Origin: Caprimulgus europaeus
Lineage: Eukaryota > Chordata > Aves > Caprimulgiformes > Caprimulgidae
Direction of reading: 5' to 3'
Length of the DNA stretch: 64,000 bases
Assembly: GCA_907165065.1 (NCBI GenBank)
Contig: OU015529.1
Location: 6,187,054 to 6,251,053 of the forward strand
Shown piece after piece: positions 25,101-36,861 of the stretch. Position 1 is the stretch's first letter. Each line of letters begins with the position of its first letter. A model generated the notes under the pieces. It was not told the DNA's origin. It ran no database searches and saw only the letters and a list, made by a program, of their open reading frames with translations. The position numbers and the translations under genes are program-made.

Positions 25101-27548
25101 TTTAACTGCTAATAAAATATTGACACGTTTTCATGTATGCCAAAACTCTAAGAAGCTTTTTGTAGGAGTTAGTCTCCATGCCTCACAGAAGCATATAAAT
25201 ATTCTTTATGACTGGAACATTTAGATAGAACTCAAAATTTAGAACACTTGTCATCTGATGTTTTGAGTTGAAACCAACAAAGATATGCTTTCAAAATATT
25301 CCTCAAGATAACTTTATAAATACAAACTAAGTTGTATATCTGACAAAAGGAAAACTCAATAAAAGAAAGAGAATTTATAAAAAAATAACCTTTCTCTTAC
25401 ATGGGGTGACATATATTAAAGATTAGAGCTATTATAATGATGAACCCAGACTTGATGTTCAGGAACAGTTTCATCAGTATGAAAAGAAATGAAAGAAGCT
25501 TGAAAACATGAAGCCACTAAAGCACTACTATGTAATATGAATATATTAGTGTATGTCAATGAATTTTGTCTAGCTGAAAAATACTCATTTCCATATCACT
25601 TACTGGAGGTGATTACTTAACATTTTCATTAATATTCAATGTTAATTAAATGGGCTGACAGGAAAGACAAGGCTCAACATCTTTTGCCTCTTCTCTCTCC
25701 TTTATTAAAGCAACTTTGGCCTCAGGACAGCAGAGGATTTTGCTACTTAACACTAGCATCATTAAGTATATTAAGCACCATCTCATCAAACCTTTCAAAT
25801 GGTTTTCAATGTAGTTTCCTCAGTCTGCTCCTAAATTCTGTAAATTGTTTCCATTACATTCAGTACAACTTTGCTGGGGAAAAGAATATCCATCAGGTTC
25901 ACATCCAAGAGGTTAGAAAGATTCATCTAGAAAAAATTCTTTGATTCAGACATTTTGGTCCCCCACTTTTTTTTTTTACTTTTTTTTTTTCTCTTACAAT
26001 GATTTGTATAGGCCACAAAATACTTCACTGGTTGCCTAGGCTTACAGAAGTCTGATTCTTTCATCATTTCTCATAGCTACAACATTGCATTGGCAGCACT
26101 GTTGGGTTTAACTAACCTGACAAAATGTTTACTGACCCTCTCCCTCCAGAAGAGCCTTTGTTCCCTGAAGAAGATTCAAATATGGTCTGTAAACTGTAAA
26201 GGCTGAAGTTAACTGGCAGATATCCCTGTCTATACCCATAAATAAGGCACTTGATTTGCTTAATTTAGAGAGTAGGACCTAAGCAGTTTAAGCTCATTCA
26301 CAACATGTTTTATATGAGTAAATATAGCAGCTAATCACGAATCATCCCACCTAGCTTGGATGCTCTCTACTGAGCTAGGTTGTAACATGTAGCCTAGCAG
26401 GGATCACTCAAATATAATATGCTTGGCTGAGATTTTTCACTTTTAGAAAACTCAAATACCCTGTAACACTTCCACAGAACTGGCCAGGAGCCTGTCACAG
26501 GGACCCCCTGGGTGCTGCTGCTCCGTTCGCTTGTTCTCTGGACACGCACAATTTTCTTTCTCGCTAAAGCAATATGGGAAAGCTACCTAGATTTTCCCAA
26601 AATACACTAATAAAAAGGCACATCTGTGCAGACATGACTCTGCCACACAAACACGGCCACAACAGCAGTATATAAATGAGGTCTTGCTAGGTGTTTTTCT
26701 GCTCCAGTCTCTGTAACGATTACTTTGATCTCTGAAGGCAATGGAAACACATTAACAGGCCTAGGCATGTAACAGTAAATGGGAAATGACAGCAGCTTTC
26801 TTCTCACAACAGGATTCCCTTGCTTATGATCTCTCTCATCCCCCTTTTCTTGGCTCTTGTCTAACAAAAATCTGCAGCTGGGAGGTTCAGCATGTTTATC
26901 ACCAGCACTTCTAAATTTCATCTCGCTGCAGCCATGGATTAGAAATGAAAAAAATCCCAACTAACTCTCCAGATCTCTGCTCAAGGCTACAGCCAGTGCT
27001 TCTCAGCATGTAGGATTGTGATAAGATGGAGCTGCCAAGTCCCATTCCTGGAGAAGCAGGTTCCAATACTAGCTGTTTCTGTGCCAGGCTCCCCCTTTAC
27101 CCACACAAGTGATGATCCCTGCTGGAAAGACTGAATGAAAACATCAATAGTTTTGCAGTCCTTCAGCTTCAGGCTTGGTGTTTTCTACTTGTTCTTGTGC
27201 CCCAGTGTGTTAATGTGCTGGTCCCATGCTTTCTGTACTGGTTTCATCCAACCTAGATGTGCTGAGAGCAAGGAGGTGGTTTCCCTGACAAAAATAATTC
27301 TGTTACACTCAAAAGGGAAAGCTCTTTTAGGTTTCCCCCATAAATCAAGCTCCTTATTCCTGCTTCTGTTCCAACTCACATTCATCTTCCTTTGCTCCTC
27401 TGATTGCCCAGGGAACTCCAAATGAGACCTCACTGCTGCCTGCTGTAAGACATCAGGATCTCCTCACCTTCACACTTTACATGACTGGATACACACAGGT
27501 TTCTTCATCTATTGAACAAGGAGGAAAAAAAAAATAAATCACAAAGTG

Positions 27549-27628
27549 TCCCTGGTAATCTAGTAGTTAAAATATAAAATGCTGAGATCATGGACAGCTA
27601 CAGACATGGGAAGAATGAATCCCACAGC
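27549..27628 (+). repeat. tRNA-like relic (tRNA-Glu-like or tRNA-SINE head)
   Basis: The sequence TCCCTGGTAATCTAGTAGTT then A matches the 5' half of vertebrate tRNA-Glu (TCCCTGGTGGTCTAGTGGTTA) at 18 of 21 bases, covering the acceptor strand, D-arm and A box. About 55 bases on, GGGAAGAATGAATCCC could be a decayed T-arm. The anticodon region cannot be read as a tRNA. It is either a dead tRNA copy or the tRNA-derived head of an ancient SINE such as MIR or CORE-SINE, whose heads carry a similar TAGTGGTTA block. It cannot be a functional tRNA gene. Confidence 0.4.
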
Positions 27629-30600
27629 CTCATGTTTTTCTTTCAGCAATCACAAAGCATGGCCTCTGCCTCAGAGGAACAAGACTGGTTGAAAGTTGAG
27701 CTTTACAGTTCTCTTCTAGTTATCCCCAGCTGCTACCATGCATTACAAAATCTAGTTTAAAGTGACTCAGCTGAGCTGGGAAGGAAGGCAGCTCTGGATG
27801 GTGGAGTATATCTATTGAGGCAGCACTTAATGCCACAAGGAAACATTATCTAACCTCCAAGGAAGACCCTCAGGTGGGATTTGGAGGAATTAAAATGATA
27901 TATATTGATAATCCAGTTTCTTCCGTGAGCAAATACTGGATTTTTGCCTATGGATAATATATGCACTTATAAATTCATGGCAAACACAATAATAATATAA
28001 GGAAATGCAAATATCATTAAAAAACAGAGGAATTATTTTTTTTATTTATTTATTTTAATGAGTGTAAGTTTTGCTTAGCTAATTGTATTACAAGCTTTTG
28101 AGGAAAAAAAAGTTTTAAAAGCCCACCTCCCAAAGTCATTCCTAATGCTCAGAGAAGAGCAGGATATTTAACCAGAATAAATTTAATACCAATAGTTTAA
28201 TTTAACACTGTCTCTTCCTGTGATCAGTGCCAGTGCTTGTCCATTTCCCATCACAACCAGTACAACCAGCATGGACTTTTCAAGCAGGACTGAATAAACA
28301 TGAACCTTATAAACTGACATCATAAAAGGCAGCCCTCAAAATAATTTTTTTCCCTGAGCAGCAGCTGTGGCTATTCCTTGCCTAATGTCCATGGATGGAT
28401 TCTAGCCAGCAGCCACGGGGCTGTCTGCACTGGCCACAATGTTGTGGTCCCCCTGACGCTGGTTACACGCTGGGCAAGTGATGTCAGCCCAGCAGGTCCT
28501 TCATACCTTAGGCTTTTCCATTTCTAGCCTCAGTAGGCTCCTCAGAATAATTACATGCTTGAAATGGATTAGAGAATTTCTAGCTTGGGACTGCCTGAGT
28601 AAATGCAAAAATCTGTAGGTACACCTACTTCAGTTGCCCAAGAAGTGAAAAATATCAACTGTTCCTTGTCCTGCATTTCCCCTGAAAGATAGGAACTGTT
28701 AGATAGTACAAAAGCTGAGTGAAAACATGTTGCCTTGGTTTAGACCAGCTGTTTTAACCTATTTTTTTTGACATATTTCTTGCTTTAAGATTTAAAACTG
28801 GAAGTATCTTAGCTCGTAAAGGATATTTCCACTTTCATCTTTTGCTGAAGCTATTGTCTACACTAGACCTGAATTTGCAACAAATACCTGTCACTCTGAA
28901 ATCATATTTTCCAGCAATAATCTATTTAGTAAAATGACTTTGCTATTTGTGTTTGATACCCTGGTTGTAGGCTGCCTCAGATCTTTCTGCTCCTTGTCAA
29001 AGGAGTGCTGAGAAATTACTCCATGAGGACACCAAGACCAAAACAGGGTCTCACAGCCCAATGAGAAATACATCACAATCCCTGGGATCTCAGTGTTTTT
29101 TAAGAAGCAGGGTCTTCCATCCTCAAACTGGATCTTTTTGGCAACATTAATGTATTTGGATTTATCATTCTCCTGGGCCAGCTGGTATGGATGTGTTTGA
29201 GCCGAGACTGTTCAAAACTGGTACCCTATGAGGCAGGCTGTATCTACATTGCCTGCAGAGGGAAGAGATTAAAAGTAAGGTATTCATTCTGGAGCCAGAC
29301 CCTAATTAGAAGCAGTCTTCCTCCAGTGGCCTAAATTGGGAAAAACTGAGTACTGAATTAACTGTAAAAAATGCTTTTAAATTCCATTTTTAAAAATTCT
29401 CTATGCATTGTAGTTTCTTCCTTTGACTTCAGTTGAAGCATTTTATTTTCTGCTGGTGAAAAATGTAGACCACTGAGCAATGATTATACCTAAAAGAAAC
29501 TCTAAGCTTATATCAGAATACTCTCTCAAAATTGAGTTCCTTTCTAACAAAACCCAGTAAAGTGCTAAGATTTTGAGATGGTTAGAAAAAAATCAGAAAG
29601 AAAATCAAGGTGCTGATGGAGCTCTTCACAAGGGAAGCTTGTAATCAGGAAAGCACATAGTCAAGACATATAATCACTCCAAATGTGACATTGTAAAATA
29701 CCACAGTTTGGTAATAAAAACAGAGATTGCACATATAATGGAAGCTCATCAGTCAAAGAGGGAAAAGGAGAAGTGGCAGCCTAACTGAATAAATTCAAGA
29801 CTCTCTAGAGAGGTCCAAAAATAATTCACATAGAAAGGTGGATGGGGACTAAAGGAGGGGTGCCTCTCACAACCCACTTGTTTTCAATGCTGGGAGAAAA
29901 GGTAATGTGCAGGGGGTGGCATAAATGATGGTATGAGGTGAAGAGATGGGGAAGTGATGAGAAGAATGACCTGACAGTACACTTTGATCTGGGAAACGGT
30001 GATCCATGAGGTGCTTCAGTCGAGCACAGTGCAGCCTCGCTAATCTGTGTTTAAACCAGGCATCCCATGATAACAGCAAACATCCATAGCAGAAAAACGT
30101 CTTGCATAAGGGTGAAGGAACAAAATTCTCTGGAGCTTCTGTGTCCTCCTTACTCTCATGTAATCATTATAAAGCACTCCTTGCCTGAAGAATCACTTTG
30201 ATTAAGAAAACTAGGAATATAGTGAGGAACTCTTCTATTTCAGCAATTTATGCAGGGGTTTCCTAAGGTCAAAATGCACATTATCATTTTCTGTTTGCTT
30301 TTTATTTCCTATGCACAATAATTTTTTTGTGTTACAATTCCTGGACTTTACCAATGTATTCCAATTATCTTATACATTTTTTTTTTCCCTACATTGCTGG
30401 AGGCTTTGTATTCACGGTGAAGTTTACCTTGGCAAGGAAAAGCATTGTCCACTAAATTTTCTGGTAGAAAAATGCTGCATTTAGTGAAGAAGCCAGAGAC
30501 AGTTACCATAAATATTGGAGTAACAGTTTGCTGTAAGGCCAGGATCCACATGCCTCTGTCTGATCAGGACTCGCTTTCTGCCCCCAGCTATGGGCCATTC

Positions 30601-33600
30601 CAGTACTGGGCTACCCATGGGTCACTGGGATCTTTCCCTGTTGTCTGCCAAGAAGAGATGGATCCTTGGAAGCTCATCCTCATTTTTAGCTTCTCAATAA
30701 TTGTTGCAAAAACTGTAGAATTAAATTGATTTTTAAATCAATTCTGATATTGCAAACTTACCCGAAGATAACTAGAGGTATGGAAACAACTGAAAAGGGT
30801 CAGATTATGCTGTTCTGCTCTTATCCTAAACAGAAACAGATAAAGTGAAGCCAGTGTCTACTGAAAATTGCTTTATTACACTTGTCAATGAAACTTCATT
30901 GTAGTTTCAGGAGTTGCTATTTTTTTTAAGTGCTTCAATAAAGCACACAAAGGGAAGAAAAGTGATGATGGGGCATATTTGATTCCCACTCATGTTTTTT
31001 CTCCAGTTCTTTCAGCGTTGGCGTGCTTTTATTTTTTCACAGGTGAAATAGAACAAAAGCAGGCACGGCAGCTTGTTTTTCAGACAACATAGGCTATTGC
31101 TTTTTATTTGGTAAAGTTTCTATACCTCCTCCTTGCAGCATGGGGATGATTGTTAAGAAATTAGCTGCAGAGGAAAGCTGACAGACAGCATTCCTCATCA
31201 CTAGACAGCACAATTGCTAGGATGTACCAAATTTCATAGTCAGTTTGCCTGTCAGCCTTGAGGGGTTTACAGGGACAGATTTTGGTTGTTTATTTTTTTC
31301 CAATATGTTAAACAGAAACGAGAATCCTGAGAGCAGCCCGGACTGTAAGGCTGCATCTGCAGTGAGGCGATAGCATAAAGGAAAAAAACAAAGCCACATC
31401 TAATTGTGGGGTGAACAATTACAATGCAGCATGGCCAACAGCTTAAATAGATAATAATGTAAGCAGAGTATAATTTCAAATCGTGAAATGGTTTTATTCA
31501 ATGCTAATCAGATGCCTCAATCAATTGAGGAAAAATTATGCATGATTGTGTTGCAAAATTCCAAATCCTGGTCTGACCTCCTCTTGCAACTTGTTTTGTT
31601 TGCTGGTGTCTGCAAACAGACACGTGACTGGGTTTTATTAGAGAAGGAGTTTAAGGGATTCACAGATGAACAAATGTCTGCATGCAAATTAGTTTGAGTT
31701 TTACTTTACTTATTCCAACTTTATATGTTGGAGAAAGGATGTGCCTTTATTCCACATAAGCAATAGTTTCTGGAAAGTCTATCAAATTCTTTGAGCGTTC
31801 AGAGATATTTAACAAATCTATTCTAACTCAACTGACTAGTTACAAAATTGTTTTCTGCTCCTAACTAAGCAAGAACCCCTTACTGAACACATAATTTTTG
31901 TAGCTTACCTGTGGGTGTAGCAAATCCAGGACCTGCTTTGGTCTGGGATGAAGAAGAGTTCCAGGTTCCTCATAACCATTTCTTGCCTGTTGAAATTTTA
32001 GAAGCAGGCTGAGGCATCTCTCACAGCCTTACCAACCTGGCTGAGGCACTGGCATTGCTAAGTGTGCAGTGACACAACTGTACCATGCCGATGCAGGAGA
32101 GATGTCAAAACACTGGGCCACCAAGATGAAAGGCAGGAGAGAAGGTGGCTACAGATCAGTGGCTGGTTTACTCTCGCATTAATGCTGTACCAGCCATGCA
32201 AAGCCCTAGAGAAAGAATTCATTCCTTCTACTGAGAAAGAACCAGTGAGTCATTCTTAAAGAATTTAACTTGAGTTTGAGGTTCTTCCTTGCTTCCAAAA
32301 AAAACAGGGAGTCTTTTGCTCTCAGGCCATACTGCCTCATCAGTGGTCAGGTAAGACCTTCTCAAAATGGCCTTTGCACACATCTTGTTCTAGAGAAGCA
32401 GCCTCAAACCCACCATTACCATCAGACATATGCAAGAAGAAACCACGTAGGATGGAAGAATGCAGCAGCTCTAGTCACAATCCTAATTTTGGTGGGTGCA
32501 TTACAGTAGATTTGAAAGTTCATTCTGTTGAGTGAATTCAACCACTGTATCTGATTTATTTCTTAATAAACCCCAAACCTAGTAGTGTCACATCTTCCTA
32601 AATAATAGACTCCAGACATCACTAATAAAAAGTAAACCTGAGAATTTCACAAGCAATTTACCAAATATGAAGAGAAGCTTCATATTTCAGCTCCTATAAA
32701 TGCATGACTTTCAGCAAATTCCTGGATCCACAGTTATATGGAGTAACAGGAAGCACTACAAAATCAGCAATTAACAAGTGGTTTTGAGTACCAAGTGGCT
32801 AAAAAAATGAAGTACTCATTTCCTTCCAAACAAAAAGCACTCCCCAGCATGTTTTTGGCAAACTAGAGCTCTGAAGTGGCACTTGTCAATCGTTCCAGTC
32901 TGCCTGACACATTTATCTCAAATCAAATATCAAGAGGAGCATCTCGGCTATAAAAATGGCATCTTCTAAAAGTTGCTGAAATTTTAAAAGCCACTTTACA
33001 AAAATAGTAGAAGTTATATTCTAATAAATAAGTGCAAAAAAGCAGAGAGATCTTGGCTTTTTATGCATTTTTTTGTAAGTTGGATTTCTTCAGTTTTTGA
33101 TGCAAATACTCTTGGATTTGGTTTGGGGGACGTTTTTCCTACTTGCCATCTTTGCAGACAGTGTCACAGATGGTGCTAACATTTTACCAATTATTCATCA
33201 AAGGCTCTGTAATAAGAACTTAGTTCACATTTTTACTGAACTTTTACTTTTTACCATTACATAAACTGTTTTTGTACACACTTTTACTTTTTATCTTTGC
33301 ATAAACATTCAGATTTTGTAAGGGTAAAGTGCAACAGGAATTTTTAACATGTGGTATAAATTAGGCAGTTGGGTGCCTGAGATATTAACATGTGTTTGAT
33401 AACACTCTGAGTTGCACGTTTGGATATCAGACTATTAATTTAAATACACAAATAAATTTCATCTTTGCATAGTATTAATTCACAATTTAAATTAGCTTTA
33501 TTTGACCTTATTGGATGTACACTTGGTGTGTGGTATTTGCCCTGTATACAAAAAACAACCATATGCTTGCAATAGAAATAATGTTAAATGTTCTAAAACA

Positions 33601-34860
33601 AAAATTATCACCAAGAACAAAGCCAAGCTCACCAAGATAAATTATATACTGCATGTTACTCAGCTGAAAAAACTTGATGTTGACCTGAAACGATGCACAA
33701 GCCTGCATCAGCTCAGAGATGTGCTATGGTTTTTTCTAGGTGAAACCTTTGCTTGGTTTAATATTGCACTTGCTCACAAATTCTTGTCACCACTCCCTGC
33801 CTTCCTGTCTATCTTGTAAATTACTGCTGTTGTTAAGTGCTTCTGCTTAATAGGTTCAAGTTAGAAATACAGACTGCAACCTATCAAGTCCACTGATGAA
33901 GTAAACACTGAAATGTCAAGGAAAGACATCCTCTCTCAGGGAGAGAGACAAGGAATGGAGCAAGGGAACTGTGATTAATCAGAAATTATTTACCTGGGCT
34001 GCCTACACTCACCCTGGACATTTCCTGAAAACACACATAAAGACTTACTTTGTGAGCAAAACTCATCGTGAGAGCAGTTCCAAGCTCTTCTCCTGGGCAA
34101 TATGCCAGCTCACAGACCATAGCTGAAACAGGTATATTGCTGTGCTTGAAGAATATGGGTTCTGCATGTTTTCTTTACAATAGCACTTATTTAAAAGGTT
34201 AAATGCTCTGAAGAGAAATAAAAGCAATGGCTGAGCTACATTTTAATGCATTTTGTGAAAGTTAATGTCCAGCTGCCAAAGGGAACATTCTTTCCCCTCA
34301 GGTTTGGATCAGGTATGGTTTGGTCTTTTCAGGCCCAGATTTGTTGCACAGCTGCAGGGTAAACTGATGGTGTAATTTGCAATGTGTGCAAAGAGATCAT
34401 CCAAGGTGACCTAGGGACCTCTTTCAGCCTTCAGTTCCCTGCTATGCCAAAGGTGAGGTATACAGTGCATCACCTGGGGTGACGGTGGGTGGTGGTAAAT
34501 GGAAATAAAAAGGACAAAATAAATGAAGGCAGGATCTGGATTGTTGAAAGCTGTTCAGAGATGAATCAAAAAATGGTCAGGTAGTTTAGATAGAAGAAGA
34601 CAGGAAGAGAAAATGGATGACTTCTTAGGATCCCTTCTATCTATTTTTAAATGATGGGTCAGACAGTACACCAACCACGTTTCAGGAGTTGCTGCTTCCT
34701 TCTGTGTGCTCCTCTTTGCAAAACTGCCACGCTCATAGGAACAAATTCTTGTGCATGTTGGCTAGAGGAGTACTCCTTAAAAATGCTGGTGCCCTTTTCT
34801 CTCCATGTATGTCATGACATGAATATTTTAATAAGGAATGTTAGTTGCTACATGTCAGGA
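27629..34860. other. Non-coding sequence, no gene confirmed
   Basis: Unique AT-rich DNA with no recognised CR1 or LTR. Open frames are at most 105 codons (33502-33819, plus) and show no domain. An isolated exon-like segment on the minus strand (31909-31986) is discussed among the findings but is not claimed as a gene. Simple T/A tracts occur near 28029-28055 and 30378-30389. Confidence 0.6.
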
Positions 34861-35322
34861 ATCATAGAATGCTTTGGGTTGGAAGGGACCTTAAAGCTCA
34901 CCCAGTTCCAACCCCCCTGCCATCAGCAGGGACACCTTCCACTAGACCAGGTTGCTCAAAGCCTCATCCAACCTGGCCTTGAACACTTCCAGGGAGGAGT
35001 AGCCACAACTTCTCTGGGCAACCTGTTCCAGTGTCTCACCACCCTCACAAGAAAGAATTTCTTCCTCATATCTAATCTCAATCTCCCCTCTTCCAGTTTT
35101 AAGCCATCACCCTTTGTTCTGTCAGTCCTTGCCCTTGTCAAAAGTCCCTCCCCAGCTTCCTGGAGACCCTTCAGGTACTGGGAGGTAGCTATAAGGTCTC
35201 CCCAGAGCCTTCTCTTCTCCCCACTGAACAGCCTCAACTCTCAACCTGTCCTCATGGGAGAGGTGCTCCAGCCCTTGGATCATCCTCATGGCTTCTTCTG
35301 GACTTGCTCCATGTAAGAAGGC
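34861..35322 (-). mobile_element. CR1 LINE, 5'-truncated copy
   Basis: Minus-strand CR1 of the ATTCTATG type. From the 3' end at 34861 (one ATTCTATGAT unit) it shows the untranslated block with GGTTGGAACTGGGTGAGCTT, then the ORF2 tail: [56 protein letters not shown] and [15 protein letters not shown]. The last 93 codons of this frame are open (34956-35237), but upstream a frame change is needed to continue into the [18 protein letters not shown] region near 35240-35290. It is truncated near 35322. Its sequence is close to the copies at 46.3 and 56.9 kb. Confidence 0.95.
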
Positions 35323-36255
35323 AAGATCAACTTTCCTAAACGACACTCCTGAAAAATAAGTAACTGAAATAACAAGTATAATTGCCTGGTGATCCATTAC
35401 ACAACTGAAAAATTGAGAGAGGGACCTAAATAATAGCAGATCAGGCTCACCTCAATACCAGGTCTAGTTTCCTAGACAGCAGTGTTTCACATAGCACCTA
35501 TCACCCTCCTACTCAACTTCCTTGTAAACCATCAGCCTCTGCCACTGATGCTGTTCAAAGCATTTTTGACTCTTTGCAGGCAACTTCATATTATCTATAA
35601 ATTCAAAAAATGTTTTATTATTTGAAAAATAGTGCATGACCTTTGTCAATTATTTCAGCATAACACAGTATTAACAGAAGAGAATAAGTATTTAGAAGAT
35701 TATTCTTTGAGAAAAGTGAGTAGCTCTGGGAAGTGTGGCCTTTTTACTGGTTTATATGTACTCTGGCTGTTGTCCCAAATTTTTATACTGTTCCCCATCC
35801 AAGAATTTTCCATACAGTATCATTAGTCTGATAAAGTCAGCTTTGAAGAAACTAATTAGAACCTCATTTTCTGTAATCTTAGGGTAGCTTCTCTTATGAA
35901 CTAAAAAAAATAATAATAATCTGTCATTCAAAGCAGAGCTGAAAATAATCTGAGCAATGTTATGCAAATTTCTAATTAAAGCAAACCAGAAGAAGAAAAA
36001 GTCAAGTGTTCCAGGCCTATATCTGGTCATAATTTTTCAGTGTCTGTAATGGAGTTCTGATTAATACATTGCCCTAATTTCTTCAAACACTAGTTACTGA
36101 CATACAGTTGATTCTTTAGTAATATGATAATTGTTTATAAGACACTGACAAGGAACAAGAAAAATCAAAGAGCATTAATCACAATGGCTAATTATTTTTT
36201 AACACAGTAAATACTTACTGAGTCACAGTCTGGTTCTTTTTATGTAGGTCTATAG
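35323..36255. other. Non-coding spacer
   Basis: AT-rich unique sequence with a short AAT repeat near 35903-35921. The frames of 64-92 codons here have no recognisable feature. Confidence 0.6.
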
Positions 36256-36256
36256 A

Positions 36257-36861
36257 TGTGGGGAATTGCTAGGTTTTAAGGAAACTGAGTGAGCAGAGGC
36301 TGCAGAAGCACTTGTGGGGAAGGGAGGCATGGCGACCTTGATGTCTGTCCCCACCAAAGGGAAGAACTGCTCTTCCAGGATGTCACCAGTCTAGGGCTGG
36401 TTGTGTTTTAGCATCATTTCCTATTTTTCCCTCTTTCCCCCTACTCCTCAGCTTTCCCTGCAAGCTCTTTGGCTGATCTTTCTCTCTCTCTGGACCTGAC
36501 AGCTCAAGTAATTGGTATTTATACACAGCATCGTACAACACTGTTAGATACACTTTTTGTGACCTAAACTCTTTGACATCTGTTTGAAGACCTGTGTAAA
36601 ATGAATCACTGCTCTTAGTGTCTAGTAAATAAGTCTGCACCTTTTATAGCTGCCAGGTAGTGTTAACCTGTTATTCCAGGTTAACAGTTAGGACACGTTA
36701 GTGAAGGTGGTGGCCACGGTCACCCTGACTCGCCTGGGGCTGGCAGTCTCCTTTCTCTGCCGTTATTCTTTCTCATTAAATATATGTGGTATCCTAAGAC
36801 TGGTATTGTGAGAAGGCACAAACAGAAGCAAAAAGGCCAGCGAGTCAGACCCCAAACACCA
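36257..36861 (+). mobile_element. Possible second LTR-like segment
   Basis: This roughly 600-bp block differs from its AT-rich surroundings and has an LTR-like layout on the plus strand. It starts TGTGGGGAATTGCTAGG, has a pyrimidine-rich section near 36410-36492, a 10-bp inverted repeat at 36661-36686, then a GC-richer part followed by TTTCTCATTAAATATATGTG (an ATTAAA poly(A)-signal-like site) and TCAGACCCCAAACACCA near its end. I could not find a matching target duplication or a primer-binding site, and I do not recognise the family. The ends are guesses. It may simply be unique DNA. Confidence 0.3.
36661..36686. repeat. Perfect 10-bp inverted repeat
   Basis: TGTTAACCTG and CAGGTTAACA are exact reverse complements separated by the six bases TTATTC. 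A transcript of either strand could form a hairpin. The role is unknown. Confidence 0.85.

Larger units (their letters stand above)
18576..27548. other. Non-coding sequence, no gene and no young transposon seen
   Basis: About 9 kb of unique AT-rich DNA. All open frames are at most about 102 codons and look accidental; the 102-codon frame at 20158-20466 has no recognised domain. A diverged direct-repeat pair (20869 and 21456) and an A/C-rich tract (22045-22140) are listed separately. T-runs occur near 25969-25992. No exon with both convincing splice sites and protein similarity was recognised. Confidence 0.6.

Noticed and set aside
32346-32356. Plus-strand donor-like CAG|GTAAGA
   Set aside because: Upstream acceptors would give an exon of only about 25-44 bases with no support; such sites are expected by chance in 64 kb.
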